Positions 22,599 to 32,211 are shown, counted from the stretch's first letter. The stretch is 38,091 nucleotides of DNA from a virus (IMGVR_UViG_3300022591_000027:1-38091), one strand, 5' to 3'. The notes: generated by a model from the sequence alone, not told the origin. Translations and numbers: made by a program.

Positions 22599-23164
22599 TG
22601 GGCAAGCTCCAGCCGAATTTCTCGTTCAAATACACAGACGCGCCCAGCTCAGCGGGATATCGCGGAGAGAAGGGCATCGTGTCTGGGCCACCGAAAAAAG
22701 AGTCTAACACAGCCGCGACCACCAACAATTCCATCGTGGACTCTCAAAACGACAATCGGTTCCAATTCGAAATGGCTCAGGAGCATATTTTGGTCTCCAA
22801 CTCACTCAATGCGACGATTGACGACGCGAGCTATTTCACGCGGCCGAGGCAGACGTCGTTTACGTGGGTCAACGGGAGTGCCATTTATACCGTCACGCTA
22901 CCTACAGGGGCGTTGAGCACAGGCGCAATAACGATTGCCACAGGAATCGAGGGCAATTTTCTTGTGGTTGACCTGAAAGGATCCGTGAGCAATGGGATTG
23001 TGTACAACAGCTTTACATTGCCGCTGCCGTACCTTGACGTGACGGTTGCTGCGAACAGCATTGGCCTGGTCAGAAACGGCGCAAATATCGTCGTCACAAG
23101 CGGTGGAACCGACTATAGCGCCTACTCGGGATGGGTTACCGTCTATTATATAAAGGAACCTTGA
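22598..23164 (+). CDS. Hypothetical tail protein, 188 aa
   Basis: Coupled start (TAATG). The N-terminal 60 residues are polar and probably disordered; the rest is strand-rich (FTWVNGSAIYTVTLPTGAL, YLDVTVAANSIGLVRNGA) with a compact end (YSGWVTVYYIKEP). The stop overlaps the next start. It lies between the tail hub and the ejection genes. No family recognised. Confidence 0.55.
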   Translation: MGKLQPNFSFKYTDAPSSAGYRGEKGIVSGPPKKESNTAATTNNSIVDSQNDNRFQFEMAQEHILVSNSLNATIDDASYFTRPRQTSFTWVNGSAIYTVTLPTGALSTGAITIATGIEGNFLVVDLKGSVSNGIVYNSFTLPLPYLDVTVAANSIGLVRNGANIVVTSGGTDYSAYSGWVTVYYIKEP

Positions 23165-23688
23165 TGAAAACGAAAACTTTAAGCACCCTGTCGAAGGGGC
23201 AACAAGAACTGGAAAAACTGATCACCGAGGCGCTTCAGAGCGGAACGGGTCCTCTTGCGGACATGTTCGGCAAATTCAATGCCGAGGGGTTCAATCAGGG
23301 GGTGGCTAAGCCCGCGATCGAGAACTTCAAAAACGAGATTCTCCCCCAGTTGCACGAGCAGTATATCGGCAGCAATCGGGGTCTGTCTACGGCTCGAGGC
23401 GCTGCGGCAACGAAGGCGGGTGCGGACCTACAGAGCAAGCTTGCGGCGTTGCTGTATCAGGCGCAGGAACAGCAAAAGCAAAATCGCATCGGCGGGGCGA
23501 ACACTCTGTTCGGCAAACAGGCCGTCGAAAATGTCGTGCAACAGCCGGCAGCTGGAGGCGGTGGCCTTTCTCAAATCCTGGGACCTCTCGCTAGTGTGGC
23601 TGGCGGTTTCCTTGGTGGTCCAGGGGGGGCAGCAGCAGCAAATGCTATATTTGGAGGCGGAGCTAAAATGGCTCCGACGGTGGGCTAA
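23164..23688 (+). CDS. Putative ejection (internal head) protein, 174 aa
   Basis: The start overlaps the previous stop (TGATG). Helical and Gln/Ala-rich for the first 120 residues, then a Gly/Ala-rich hydrophobic end (about 130-165, LASVAGGFLGG) that could insert into a membrane. This layout and the position as first of three genes resemble gp7-type ejection proteins of P22-like phages. No sequence motif is diagnostic. Confidence 0.55.
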   Translation: MKTKTLSTLSKGQQELEKLITEALQSGTGPLADMFGKFNAEGFNQGVAKPAIENFKNEILPQLHEQYIGSNRGLSTARGAAATKAGADLQSKLAALLYQAQEQQKQNRIGGANTLFGKQAVENVVQQPAAGGGGLSQILGPLASVAGGFLGGPGGAAAANAIFGGGAKMAPTVG

Positions 23689-25019
23689 TGGCAACGGTAA
23701 TTCAAGGTCAGCCCTCGAGGGGGCAGCAGAACACGGCGGCGATCGGAGGGGCATTAGCGAAGGCTCTAGAGGGTGCTTGGGGCGGCTACACGCAGCATCA
23801 CGATCAGCGGGCGATTCAGGACGCGGTGCACAACCTTCCTAAAAACGCCAGCCCTAGGGACATTCTCGACGCGGTGACGAATACGCGAACGTATAGCCCT
23901 GAAGCAAAACAGAAAGCGCTCGTCAATTATTTGAGTGTCGCACAACAAGCGGAGCAATCCCGCCATGCCAGAGCCATGGAGGAGACGGCCCTTGCGAGGG
24001 CTTCTGCTCCCAAGGGTGCTCAGAAAAAGGAAGTTACTCCAGAAGAAAAAGCCGAGAAAATTCAGGATTACGTTGATCGGGGCATGAGTCCGCTAGAGGC
24101 AAAAATCGCCGCAAATGCGAGTCCAGCACTCGAAAAAGAGATTTATTCGACACACAGCAAAAACCTCTCGCAGGAAACCTACGATCAACGGAGAAAAGAA
24201 CAGGAGCAAGAGTTCGACGAAAAGCAAGACGCCCAGAATAAGGAAATCCTGTCATCGAAAGCCCCGAACAAGGACCCTTGGCCCAAGATCAGACAAATTC
24301 CATTAGGCGAGACCCCAAAACAGGTTGCTGATCTAAAAAAGGAATATCGATCCGAGAATGCAAAGAGAGACGAGGGATACACAAAGGCCGCTCAGACATA
24401 TGCAAAATCACGACTACGACTAAATGGCATCGACAAAGCGAATGAGGCTGTGAAAGAATTGGGTGGCCTTCAAAACTTCTTGCTAATTGACGACGACGGG
24501 CAGGTGCGGCCGATAGCAAGCAAGCTGAAGCTGGTGCCTCCCGAGGTTCAGCTCCTTATAAAAGAGGTGTCCGAAGCCTTGAGTGGCGCAAAAGATTTCG
24601 TTGCTGGGCGAGTGTCAGGGTTCGAATTCGGCCTGTTTGGAAAGACGTTGCCTTCCATGATGAACACAAAGCTTGGAAGAAAATTGATCGTTAAGAGCTT
24701 GCGAATCAAGTCAGAACTGGATTTTCTTAGGGACAAAACGACGAATGAAGTCATTCAGCACTATGGAAGAGACGCGCCACCAGAAGAAATAACTCGTGTC
24801 GTGAACGATAGGATGACAAGAGAAGAGGAACGTCTCGAAAAACAGCAAGACGTTCTTGTCAAGGGGATGATGGAACAAACAAAAGCGATAAACGGAACGG
24901 CAAAAGAAAAAGCTGATGCGAAAGGAAAAACATTGATGCACACCCCCAAAGGCACTGTAATTTGGGTCAGAGACGCAGACGTTAAAGAGGCATTAGAGAA
25001 TGGGATCAAACAATGGTAG
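23688..25019 (+). CDS. Putative ejection (internal head) protein, 443 aa
   Basis: Coupled start (TAATG). Mostly charged helix, with coiled-coil-like stretches at about 95-215 (YDQRRKEQEQEFDEKQ) and 375-410, and a short beta-like end (TPKGTVIWVRDADV). No signal peptide or membrane helix. The second of three genes after the tail, it fits the pattern of virion proteins that enter the cell with DNA. No lysozyme or other enzyme motif is seen. Confidence 0.6.
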   Translation: MATVIQGQPSRGQQNTAAIGGALAKALEGAWGGYTQHHDQRAIQDAVHNLPKNASPRDILDAVTNTRTYSPEAKQKALVNYLSVAQQAEQSRHARAMEETALARASAPKGAQKKEVTPEEKAEKIQDYVDRGMSPLEAKIAANASPALEKEIYSTHSKNLSQETYDQRRKEQEQEFDEKQDAQNKEILSSKAPNKDPWPKIRQIPLGETPKQVADLKKEYRSENAKRDEGYTKAAQTYAKSRLRLNGIDKANEAVKELGGLQNFLLIDDDGQVRPIASKLKLVPPEVQLLIKEVSEALSGAKDFVAGRVSGFEFGLFGKTLPSMMNTKLGRKLIVKSLRIKSELDFLRDKTTNEVIQHYGRDAPPEEITRVVNDRMTREEERLEKQQDVLVKGMMEQTKAINGTAKEKADAKGKTLMHTPKGTVIWVRDADVKEALENGIKQW

Positions 25020-27391
25020 ACGAAGAAGAATGGGCCTCACAGTATCTCGCCAGGCAGTCTAACAAAACAGATGAAAGCACCCCTCCCGTGACTGCTCCTG
25101 AAGAGGAAGAGCAAGAGGAAGAGGAGCCGGACGAGCAAGCCTCAGAGCAGGCGGAAAACTGGGCGGAGCGTTATGCGCCTGCGGTCAAGAGCGTTGCGCC
25201 ACAGACGCCGGCCCAAAGTCCTCAGCCACGACAGGAAGGCGACGGGGCATGGAGACCTTGGGGGACAATCCCCAAAAAAGTGACCGAGAAAGAAGACGAG
25301 GAAATTAAGTCCGCCTTTAAAACGGTAGCACAAATCCCCTTGAGTGTGATTGAAGCCGCCTCTGGGGCTGTTGACCTTGCAAAATCCGGGTTGATGCACA
25401 CAAATGCCTTGGCAGGACATGTTATCGACTATTGGAAAGGTAAGCCACAAGATTTAACGTCGACAAGGGAAGCGTATAATGCAAGGTTGAAAGAGTCCCC
25501 AGCTTACACGGAAAACCAAGAGCGAACATACAAAAGATTCACGGAAAAAGCTAAGGAATGGGGGATTAATCTTGATGCTGAGACTGATGCGGAAAAGGAT
25601 ATTCTTCAAGGCGCTGGGGTTGCAATTCCTTTACTGGCGAGTGGCATCGGGCTTCCTGCTGTTGTAGGAGCAACTTTAGCGGCTGTGGGCATAAAACATG
25701 CGGCGCGATCTTTGGGCGCTGAAGAAGACACTGCCCGCACTATTGGAGACTTGTCGACTTTAATATCCCCAGCATTTGCATATAAACATGTAACTGAGAC
25801 TTTTTCTAACACAGCTATTGGGCTGCAAAAGGTGGCAAATAAATTTGGTCTTCCATTTTTGAGAGCAATGACGTTAGATCGGAAGCCGTTTATTACCGCT
25901 GCTGTAGAATCGTCGGTCGCTCGTAGGGCTCGTACGCAAATGAACCTGAGCCAGAATGTCGCGATCGAGAAAATTGCGGCCGAGGGAGTCAATTCTAAAA
26001 CGCTTCAGGAATTAGGCCTCACGCGAGATACGGCGCAGAGGGCGGCTCATTCTGCTGTGGATGCATCTGCCGCGGCCAATCCGACTCAGTTCAGCAATGA
26101 CAACCTCATTAATAAAATAAAGCGGCGACACGAGGAATTGGAGAAGCGTGGGCATCAGCGGACGGCGGCTCCTAATGCGGAGGAAAACATTCTCGAAAGC
26201 CGGATGCACGACATCAGCCCGACTCCTGGCCGCGAACCGACCGCTCAGGAGCTGGGGGATTGGGCGAGAGCAGAAAGCGCCGGCGAAAAGGCGGCGAAAG
26301 CTCGTGAAGCAGAATCGTTACCGGGACGCCTAAAAGCAAAAACGTATGCCGAGAGATATCAAGCGCAAATTGAGGTCGCCAAACACAAGCGAAAAATAGA
26401 AGAGGCCCGTGAGGCATTAGAGGCAAGGAAAACGGCCGAGGCATCTAGGCAAGAGCAGGCGGCTAAAATGTCTCGGGTGCGCGGTGGTGCCGCAAAAAGC
26501 GGGGGTATTTCGAAAAGCGAGGCGACGAAAAGGACCGCCGCGAATGCCGAGATTCAAAAACTACAAGAGAAATTTGACGAGGCTAAATCGGCCTATAAAA
26601 CAGCGATGAGCCCGGCTGTTCCCCACGTGCCTCAGCCGCGACCCATTGCCCCTGCGCCGACGCCTAAAACGTCGACGTTGTCACAATTGGTGACGGATTA
26701 TCGCAGGTTTGGGGAGGAAGTCGCGGTGATCCAGGCAAAAGCTAAACCGCATACCCCTCTAGAGCGAGCCAAGGAACGGTCATACGGATTTCTCAAACAA
26801 ATTTACATGTCGGAAATTAAGCGCAGGGATCCAAAACTGGCCAATCAGTTGCACGAGGCCAACGAGCTGACGAAACAGGCGAAGCGGACCCAAGAGGCCG
26901 AGAAGATATTGATGCCATTTATGGGAGAAAACGAGTATGGCTCAAAAAAGTTTGCAACAATGTTGGACTCTAAAGATGGAGAGACTCTTAAAAAAGCTAT
27001 AGGGGCCAAAGCTTTTTCCGAGCTGAAAGAAGTTAATAAGTACGTCAAGAAAGCGGAAGAGAACATGCACGACTTTGTGGGCATACAAGCTCACAACCTA
27101 ACAAGTGACGACCAAGCGGCGATTAGGATTGGGGTAGATATAATTAGAGGCCGTCTAATACAGGCATCAGGAAATATAGCAGGTCGACTAAACCGACGAA
27201 TGTCTGCGGAGTTCCTTCTTGAGCCGGCGATCCAAAAGCCATACCGACGTTTTGTTCTCGATGCGGGACAGAAGAAATACCGCAGAGTTGTCCAGGACGC
27301 GCACGATCTGGTCAATGCGGTGGAAGACGCTTTCGGGGGGTTTACAGAATTTCTAGAGTCCACGGCGATCAACGAGTTTTCCGAGGAATAG
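25013..27391 (+). CDS. Putative large ejection (internal head) protein, 792 aa
   Basis: Overlaps the previous gene by 7 bp. The N-terminus has two short related motifs (EEWASQYLARQ and ENWAERYAPAV) around a very acidic Glu/Pro stretch. A hydrophobic region at about 200-230 (GVAIPLLASGIGLPAVVGAT) may contact a membrane. The remainder is long Ala/Lys/Glu helix (about 340-540) and a helical end. Size and position fit the largest ejection protein. No peptidoglycan hydrolase motif is visible. Confidence 0.6.
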   Translation: MVDEEEWASQYLARQSNKTDESTPPVTAPEEEEQEEEEPDEQASEQAENWAERYAPAVKSVAPQTPAQSPQPRQEGDGAWRPWGTIPKKVTEKEDEEIKSAFKTVAQIPLSVIEAASGAVDLAKSGLMHTNALAGHVIDYWKGKPQDLTSTREAYNARLKESPAYTENQERTYKRFTEKAKEWGINLDAETDAEKDILQGAGVAIPLLASGIGLPAVVGATLAAVGIKHAARSLGAEEDTARTIGDLSTLISPAFAYKHVTETFSNTAIGLQKVANKFGLPFLRAMTLDRKPFITAAVESSVARRARTQMNLSQNVAIEKIAAEGVNSKTLQELGLTRDTAQRAAHSAVDASAAANPTQFSNDNLINKIKRRHEELEKRGHQRTAAPNAEENILESRMHDISPTPGREPTAQELGDWARAESAGEKAAKAREAESLPGRLKAKTYAERYQAQIEVAKHKRKIEEAREALEARKTAEASRQEQAAKMSRVRGGAAKSGGISKSEATKRTAANAEIQKLQEKFDEAKSAYKTAMSPAVPHVPQPRPIAPAPTPKTSTLSQLVTDYRRFGEEVAVIQAKAKPHTPLERAKERSYGFLKQIYMSEIKRRDPKLANQLHEANELTKQAKRTQEAEKILMPFMGENEYGSKKFATMLDSKDGETLKKAIGAKAFSELKEVNKYVKKAEENMHDFVGIQAHNLTSDDQAAIRIGVDIIRGRLIQASGNIAGRLNRRMSAEFLLEPAIQKPYRRFVLDAGQKKYRRVVQDAHDLVNAVEDAFGGFTEFLESTAINEFSEE

Positions 27392-27443
27392 CCTCGACAT
27401 ATAATCCTGCACAGGCAAAATACGAATCAAAAAGGAGCTCATC

Positions 27444-28226
27444 ATGGGACTATTTTCCAACCCTCTCGGCCACGCAGGTTATCCTCCTGGCGCATCAGCC
27501 CCGGCAAATGTGGTCAACAGCTCGGTGAGGGCGGCGACTCAGGCAGAGGCACTCGCGGGGACATCAACCAACGCGTATGTTTCTCCGTCGACAGCTAGCG
27601 GGTCTAGCGCGGCGCTGTTTGCCTCTCCTCCTGCGTTGGGTAGTACGGCGCCAAACGTAGTTAACTCGACCACTCTGAATGCGTCAGGAAACACAAGCCT
27701 GGCAACGGCTGCCACGGCGACGAGCGTCAACATCGCAAATGCGGTGAACACTGGCGCCCTTGTGGTCAATATTGCGTCGGGAGCCAGCGCGGCCAATTCG
27801 ACGGTGAACATTCTGAACGGCACGCCTTCATCTGGAAATCAAGTTATTAATATACTAAATGGAACGGCGTCGCCTGGAGTCCAAACATTCAATTTGTCGA
27901 CGGCGTCAAGCTCTGCCACAATTAATATCGGAACTGGATCAGCTGCAAACACTTTATTTTTAGGGACAGGAAGTGCGTCTAATGTCGTCAAAATAGCGTC
28001 TGCTTCTTCTAAGGTGGGATTTTACGGCGCAAACTCTGTGGTCCAACAAACGGTTGGTTTATTAACAAATAGCGTTACTGGGGTGTATTCAGGAACAGTG
28101 AGCGACCTTACAGATACATCAGTATATGCAAGCGCAGCAGCGGGCATTTCTAGCAACTTTTATCAGCTAGCTTTTGCGGTGAACCAGTTAACAGCAGCAG
28201 TAAGGAACCTAGGCTTAGGAGCATGA
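27444..28226 (+). CDS. Tail fibre-like protein, 260 aa, with Asn/Ile beta repeats
   Basis: AAGGAG lies before the ATG. The start includes the fibre-type sequence ATQAEALAGTSTNAYVSPST. Residues 60-185 consist of short irregular repeats of the type VNIxNG / INIGTGSA, as in trimeric beta-helical fibre shafts. The end (about 210-258) is helical and may be the trimerisation or attachment part. It opens the fibre cassette that runs to 31690. Confidence 0.65.
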   Translation: MGLFSNPLGHAGYPPGASAPANVVNSSVRAATQAEALAGTSTNAYVSPSTASGSSAALFASPPALGSTAPNVVNSTTLNASGNTSLATAATATSVNIANAVNTGALVVNIASGASAANSTVNILNGTPSSGNQVINILNGTASPGVQTFNLSTASSSATINIGTGSAANTLFLGTGSASNVVKIASASSKVGFYGANSVVQQTVGLLTNSVTGVYSGTVSDLTDTSVYASAAAGISSNFYQLAFAVNQLTAAVRNLGLGA

Positions 28227-28232
28227 TTTACT

Positions 28233-28571
28233 ATGGCCGTAGTTCGATTTGACGCTTTGCGGACCATCGCCGCAGGAGCCATTACCGCTTCGTATGCTGC
28301 GGTGGGATCTGCAACCGCATACAACATGCGATTGCTTAAGGTTGTGAACAACACAAATGGGGACATCCTTATATCTTTTGACGGAACAACTGATAATGAC
28401 TTCATTTCAGCCGGCGCTTATGAGGTGTATGATTTCTCGACGAATGCTCCGAACATAAACGATTCTGATTCATTTGTTTTAGCGGTGAACACACAGATTT
28501 ACGCCAAGTATTCCACTGCGCCCACGACTGGCTCGGTGTGGATCACGGGCATTTATGCGCGGGGGGTCTAA
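28233..28571 (+). CDS. Small tail-associated beta protein, 112 aa
   Basis: Starts 6 bp after the previous gene. The sequence is one beta domain: MAVVRFDALRTI, a central LKVVNNTNGDILISFDGTTD and an end WITGIYARG. Similar single-domain proteins occur beside tail fibres in many phages and are thought to sit on the tail tip; this is by analogy. The stop overlaps the next start (TAATG). Confidence 0.6.
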   Translation: MAVVRFDALRTIAAGAITASYAAVGSATAYNMRLLKVVNNTNGDILISFDGTTDNDFISAGAYEVYDFSTNAPNINDSDSFVLAVNTQIYAKYSTAPTTGSVWITGIYARGV

Positions 28572-29074
28572 TGAGCCAGGTCGGATCCGCCAGCATTGCA
28601 GGCACGCCGGTTGTTCCCACGCAATTCACCACAAATAGCGGTATAGCAATCCCGGTCGCGCACAACCTGAACGTCCTCGGCTCGGCTGGGGCGACCACGT
28701 CGGGTTCTGGCAGCACGATCACGATCACTGTTTCTGGGGCGGGATTCACCTGGAATGTCGTCACTAGCGCAAGCAACCCGATCACGTTGATTCCAGAGAA
28801 CGGCTACATTTCTAAAGGCGGAACTCAGGTTGTTTTCGCGCTGCCATTGATCGCCGCTGTTGGAGACACATATAAGCTTGTTGGGTACGGAAACCTGTTT
28901 AAGGTCTCGCAGAACGCCGGGCAAAGCATTAGTTTAGGTTTCAGCACAACGACGGTAGGGGTAACTGGGGACATAACAGCAACTGCCGCGCGAGACACAA
29001 TGGAGATAGTTTGCGTTACGGCAAATTCCGAGTTTCAAATAGTTTCATGCGTTGGAAATCCAAGCTTTACATAG
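28571..29074 (+). CDS. Tail fibre module A1, 167 aa
   Basis: Coupled start. Residues 1-60 are a short shaft-like segment with ITITVSGAG. Residues 61-167 form a beta domain: FTWNVVTSASNPITLIPENG, then AVGDTYKLVGYG, then RDTMEIVCVTANSEFQIVS. The next gene has the same domain (TWTVVTG, AVGDVFEITG, RDTVKLVCIVAN). This type recurs at the ends of phage and prophage fibres, presumably binding receptors. Confidence 0.65.
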   Translation: MSQVGSASIAGTPVVPTQFTTNSGIAIPVAHNLNVLGSAGATTSGSGSTITITVSGAGFTWNVVTSASNPITLIPENGYISKGGTQVVFALPLIAAVGDTYKLVGYGNLFKVSQNAGQSISLGFSTTTVGVTGDITATAARDTMEIVCVTANSEFQIVSCVGNPSFT

Positions 29075-29081
29075 GACATTT

Positions 29082-29678
29082 ATGGCAACAAATAATTCGA
29101 TTAACCTCAAAGATTCTGGCGCCATACGATACGACGGGGCGGGAACGTTCGCGGCGTCTACACTGACAAACCACGCGACGTTGATCGGCGGTGCGTCGAG
29201 CGCAATCACGTCGGTGTTGCAGGGTGCAGGCCAGCTGTTAATCGGAACCACCGCAGGGGATCCGACTGCGGCCGCGCTAACCGCGGGAACCGGGGTGGCC
29301 ATTACGAGCGCCTCCGGGTCGATCACGATCAACACAACGGGTGGCGGGATGACCTGGACGGTTGTCACCGGAACATCGCAATCGGTTGCCGTGAATAACG
29401 GCTATATTGCGAATAATGCTGGACTGATAACGTTTACAATGCCAACCACAAGCGCTGTGGGGGACGTTTTCGAGATCACCGGGATGAACACTGCGCTCGG
29501 GTGGAAGATCGCGCAGTCCGCAAACCAACAAATATTTTATGGCATTTTGTCTACAACGGTCGGAACTGGCGGGTCCCTGGCGTCAACGCAAACGCGCGAT
29601 ACTGTAAAATTGGTTTGCATCGTGGCAAATCTGACCTGGAATGTCGTTTTCTCTATCGGAAATATCACGGTGGTGTAA
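29082..29678 (+). CDS. Tail fibre module A2, 198 aa
   Basis: AGGA lies before the ATG at 29082. A longer N-terminal segment (1-95) includes ITSVLQGAGQLLIGTTAGD and SGSITINTTGGG, typical of fibre shafts. The C-terminal domain (from about 96) is paralogous to that of the gene before it. Its first residues (MATNNS) resemble those of the next three genes. It ends 1 bp before the next start. Confidence 0.65.
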   Translation: MATNNSINLKDSGAIRYDGAGTFAASTLTNHATLIGGASSAITSVLQGAGQLLIGTTAGDPTAAALTAGTGVAITSASGSITINTTGGGMTWTVVTGTSQSVAVNNGYIANNAGLITFTMPTTSAVGDVFEITGMNTALGWKIAQSANQQIFYGILSTTVGTGGSLASTQTRDTVKLVCIVANLTWNVVFSIGNITVV

Positions 29679-29679
29679 A

Positions 29680-30330
29680 ATGGCGACGAACAATGCAGCG
29701 AATTTCGGGACGGGGGTAGCCGGACAGGTTCTGACTAGCAACGGTTCTGGGGCGTCACCGACGTTTCAGGCTGTTCCCGAGGAGGCGGACATAAAATCAA
29801 GTCCGGCGTGGCTAGGGATCAACAACACTCTGCTATACTGGAACACCTCCCCGTATATCACGTCTGCGGCGATAACCCCATCGTCAAAACAAACGTATCT
29901 AGTTCCGTTCAGCACGCAGGGGGCGTTTACCCTGAACCGCATTGCCGTTTTGTGTGCGGTCTACTCTGCGCCGCTGGATGTTTTGCGATTTGGGATTTAC
30001 ACGATGGACAGCTCCACAGGTGCGGCGACGCTGCTGACCGATTTCGGTACCGTCAACGCGACTGGAACCGGCAGAATCGGACTCACAGCGTTAGGACAGG
30101 CAATTACGCCAGGGTTTTATTACCTGGCGGTGATTTTTAACACCGTCAACAATACTTATACGGCGAATTCGGGAAACGTCGCCGTCGTCGTCGACACCGG
30201 GACCGGAAACCTTATCGCAGGGTTTGTGTATAACAACGGTTCGGCCGCACTGCCGTCGAGCATTTCGTCGGCAAACCTGAGCGGAACGCAGATCGTTTCT
30301 CCGCCGCTCATCCTGATCAACGGAACGTAA
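29680..30330 (+). CDS. Tail fibre module B1, 216 aa
   Basis: Start ATG at 29680. The first 33 residues (FGTGVAGQVLTSNGSG, then PTFQ) form a module shared with the next two genes. The remaining part is a beta-rich domain with LNRIAVLCAVYSAPLDVLRFGIY-like strands, here split by turns, and GFYYLAVIF. The next gene has the same kind of domain (ALYSCASAGTGTL, GWYYLCF). Probably a receptor-binding or fibre-tip protein. Confidence 0.65.
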   Translation: MATNNAANFGTGVAGQVLTSNGSGASPTFQAVPEEADIKSSPAWLGINNTLLYWNTSPYITSAAITPSSKQTYLVPFSTQGAFTLNRIAVLCAVYSAPLDVLRFGIYTMDSSTGAATLLTDFGTVNATGTGRIGLTALGQAITPGFYYLAVIFNTVNNTYTANSGNVAVVVDTGTGNLIAGFVYNNGSAALPSSISSANLSGTQIVSPPLILINGT

Positions 30331-30977
30331 TGGCAACCAACTGCGCATCAAATTTTGGAACCGGCACTGCTGGGCAAATCCTGACGAGCAACGGCGAGGG
30401 GAATGCCCCGACGTTTCAGGACCTGGCAGCGCGCGGAGGAATACCGTCGATCCCAAAATGGGCCAAAGTCAATTCAAATCTTTGGTGGAGCCCTGTTCCA
30501 TATAAGGCACTGGGGAATATTGGGGTTACGGGGAGCACGATTTACGGTACGCCGTTTGTTACGTATGGGTCATTCACGATTACAGCTGTGGCGATAACAT
30601 GCGGGTTTTATTCTGTCTCATCCTCCCTGGAATTTGCGCTTTACTCCTGTGCAAGTGCTGGCACAGGAACTTTGATTAATTCCCTGGGGACGGTTTCAGT
30701 CACTGGAACAGGGTTAAAAACGATTACCTCCTTGTCTCAGGCCGTTTCTCCAGGCTGGTATTATTTGTGTTTTCAGCCAAGCAATTCTGCCAATCAATAT
30801 AACTATGCGAGCACGACAAACACCGCTTGTTTCGTGAACAAAACGGACACTGGTGTTACGATGGGTGGGGTCTCCTATGCCAAAGGAACCGCCGGCTTTC
30901 CGGCGTCAATCACGGCTGGACAATTCGGAACAATCCTAGGTTCGAATTCGTTTGTTTTGTTAATGCAGGGCGCGTAA
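30330..30977 (+). CDS. Tail fibre module B2, 215 aa
   Basis: Coupled start (TAATG). The N-terminal module matches those of B1 and B3. The DNA for it is nearly identical to that of B3, including a 38-bp identical stretch at 30381-30418. The C-terminal domain is a diverged relative of B1 (ITAVAITCGFYSVSSSLEF, LSQAVSPGWYYLCFQ). It contains four Cys and looks like a second version of the same binding domain. Confidence 0.65.
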   Translation: MATNCASNFGTGTAGQILTSNGEGNAPTFQDLAARGGIPSIPKWAKVNSNLWWSPVPYKALGNIGVTGSTIYGTPFVTYGSFTITAVAITCGFYSVSSSLEFALYSCASAGTGTLINSLGTVSVTGTGLKTITSLSQAVSPGWYYLCFQPSNSANQYNYASTTNTACFVNKTDTGVTMGGVSYAKGTAGFPASITAGQFGTILGSNSFVLLMQGA

Positions 30978-31000
30978 GAAAGACAATAAGGAAATACAGA

Positions 31001-31690
31001 ATGGTAACGAATAATGCATCAAATTTTGGAACTGGAACGTCTGGGCAGGCCCTGACGAGCAACGGCGAGGGGAATGCCCCGACGTTTCAAGCGGTAGCGC
31101 AGCAGCCAGGGCACCCCTATGCCGTCGGTACTGCGCTGGCTCTGGGCCTAACGGCTGTGTGCATCCCATGGGTGGTCTGTGGTCACGGAGGTCCGGTGCC
31201 GGGCACTGCAGCTATATCGAATACCTCTATTTTTCTAATACCTATGTATATAGACGAGAAAATTACATATACAAAAATAGGCTGTCAAGTGATCGGCACT
31301 CCTGGGGCTGGATCAACTATAGATTTAATAATATATAGCAATTCCGGGACTGGCGGGTTGCCTGGAGCTGTTTTGATTACAGCAACCAACCTGTCGTCGG
31401 CCGCGGCGGGCCTAGTAGAAGGGACGATTTCTTTCTCTCCCACACCGGGATATTACTGGGTTGGTGTACAGAGAAACGCAACGGCAGCCGTTAGTTTAAC
31501 AGGATATTCAAATGCAGACGATTTTGCTTTTTTTACCAATAGGGCTCTTATAAGTTTAGGCGTCCCAACGACTGTAATACAAATACAATCCCAGCTAGCA
31601 GCAACAAATACATATGGAACATACAACGCCAATCCAACTATAACATCAAACAGCCCTGTGTTTAACATCCCATTGATCTACCTTAGGTAA
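31001..31690 (+). CDS. Tail fibre module B3, 229 aa
   Basis: AAGGAA lies before the ATG at 31001. The N-terminal module is that of B1 and B2. The following domain (about 45-229) shares only the general pattern: a jelly-roll-like series with KITYTKIGCQVIGTPGAGS, PGYYWVGVQRNATAAV and a different end. Its codon use is visibly more AT-rich after about 31210 than in B1 and B2, which suggests a domain acquired by exchange. Confidence 0.65.
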   Translation: MVTNNASNFGTGTSGQALTSNGEGNAPTFQAVAQQPGHPYAVGTALALGLTAVCIPWVVCGHGGPVPGTAAISNTSIFLIPMYIDEKITYTKIGCQVIGTPGAGSTIDLIIYSNSGTGGLPGAVLITATNLSSAAAGLVEGTISFSPTPGYYWVGVQRNATAAVSLTGYSNADDFAFFTNRALISLGVPTTVIQIQSQLAATNTYGTYNANPTITSNSPVFNIPLIYLR

Positions 31691-31692
31691 AC

Positions 31693-32211
31693 ATGAAAAA
31701 GCTTTTGATCTCCACACCAGCACAAAACGGCCTAGTGACCGGGACATACGCCATCGCTTTAGCGGAGACATATGCCCTTCTGCTTGCCAGTGGGATCACG
31801 TGTGTTTTGAGTATTCGCCCGTCCGGATCGCTGCTCATGTCGGCACGAAACGGCATCCTAGCGGATTTTCTCAGGATGGATTTCACCCACATTTTGTGTG
31901 TGGACGCCGATATCGCCTGGAATCCTCAAGACGTACTCAGGATGCTCGGCTACGATCAAGACTTCGTGGCAGCTTGTTACGTGGCTCGGGGTGCGAACCA
32001 TTTCTGTTTTCGCCCGGAATTGGACCCGAACGGCAATTTCGTGGAGACCGCTCAAGGACTGCTTGAAATGCAAACGATTCCTGCGGGGTTTATGCTCCTG
32101 AGCCGAAAAATGATCCAATCCATGTGCGATCAGAACCCCAATCTATACTACAAGCCCAAAAATCAAGGCCCAAAATGCAGTGGAGAAATTATTCGTCAGG
32201 AGGCACAATGA
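31693..32211 (+). CDS. Glycosyltransferase, N-terminal part (GT-A fold)
   Basis: 172 aa. KKLLISTPAQNG at the start and HILCVDADIAWNP (about 67-78) with the metal-binding DxD-like VDADI are typical of phage family-2-like glycosyltransferases. It continues through VAACYVARG and IPAGFMLLSRKMI. The part expected next, with a GEDYxFC motif and a His near the end, is found in the overlapping next frame. So the enzyme is split. It may modify fibres or a host polysaccharide. Confidence 0.75.
   Translation: MKKLLISTPAQNGLVTGTYAIALAETYALLLASGITCVLSIRPSGSLLMSARNGILADFLRMDFTHILCVDADIAWNPQDVLRMLGYDQDFVAACYVARGANHFCFRPELDPNGNFVETAQGLLEMQTIPAGFMLLSRKMIQSMCDQNPNLYYKPKNQGPKCSGEIIRQEAQ
32169..32175 (+). other. 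Candidate slippery heptamer C CCA AAA
   Basis: In the frame of the N-terminal glycosyltransferase gene the codons read GGC-CCA-AAA, so the heptamer is in phase for -1 slippage. A -1 shift here continues without a stop into the frame of the C-terminal part. Whether it is used is unknown, since the second part also has its own start. Confidence 0.35.
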
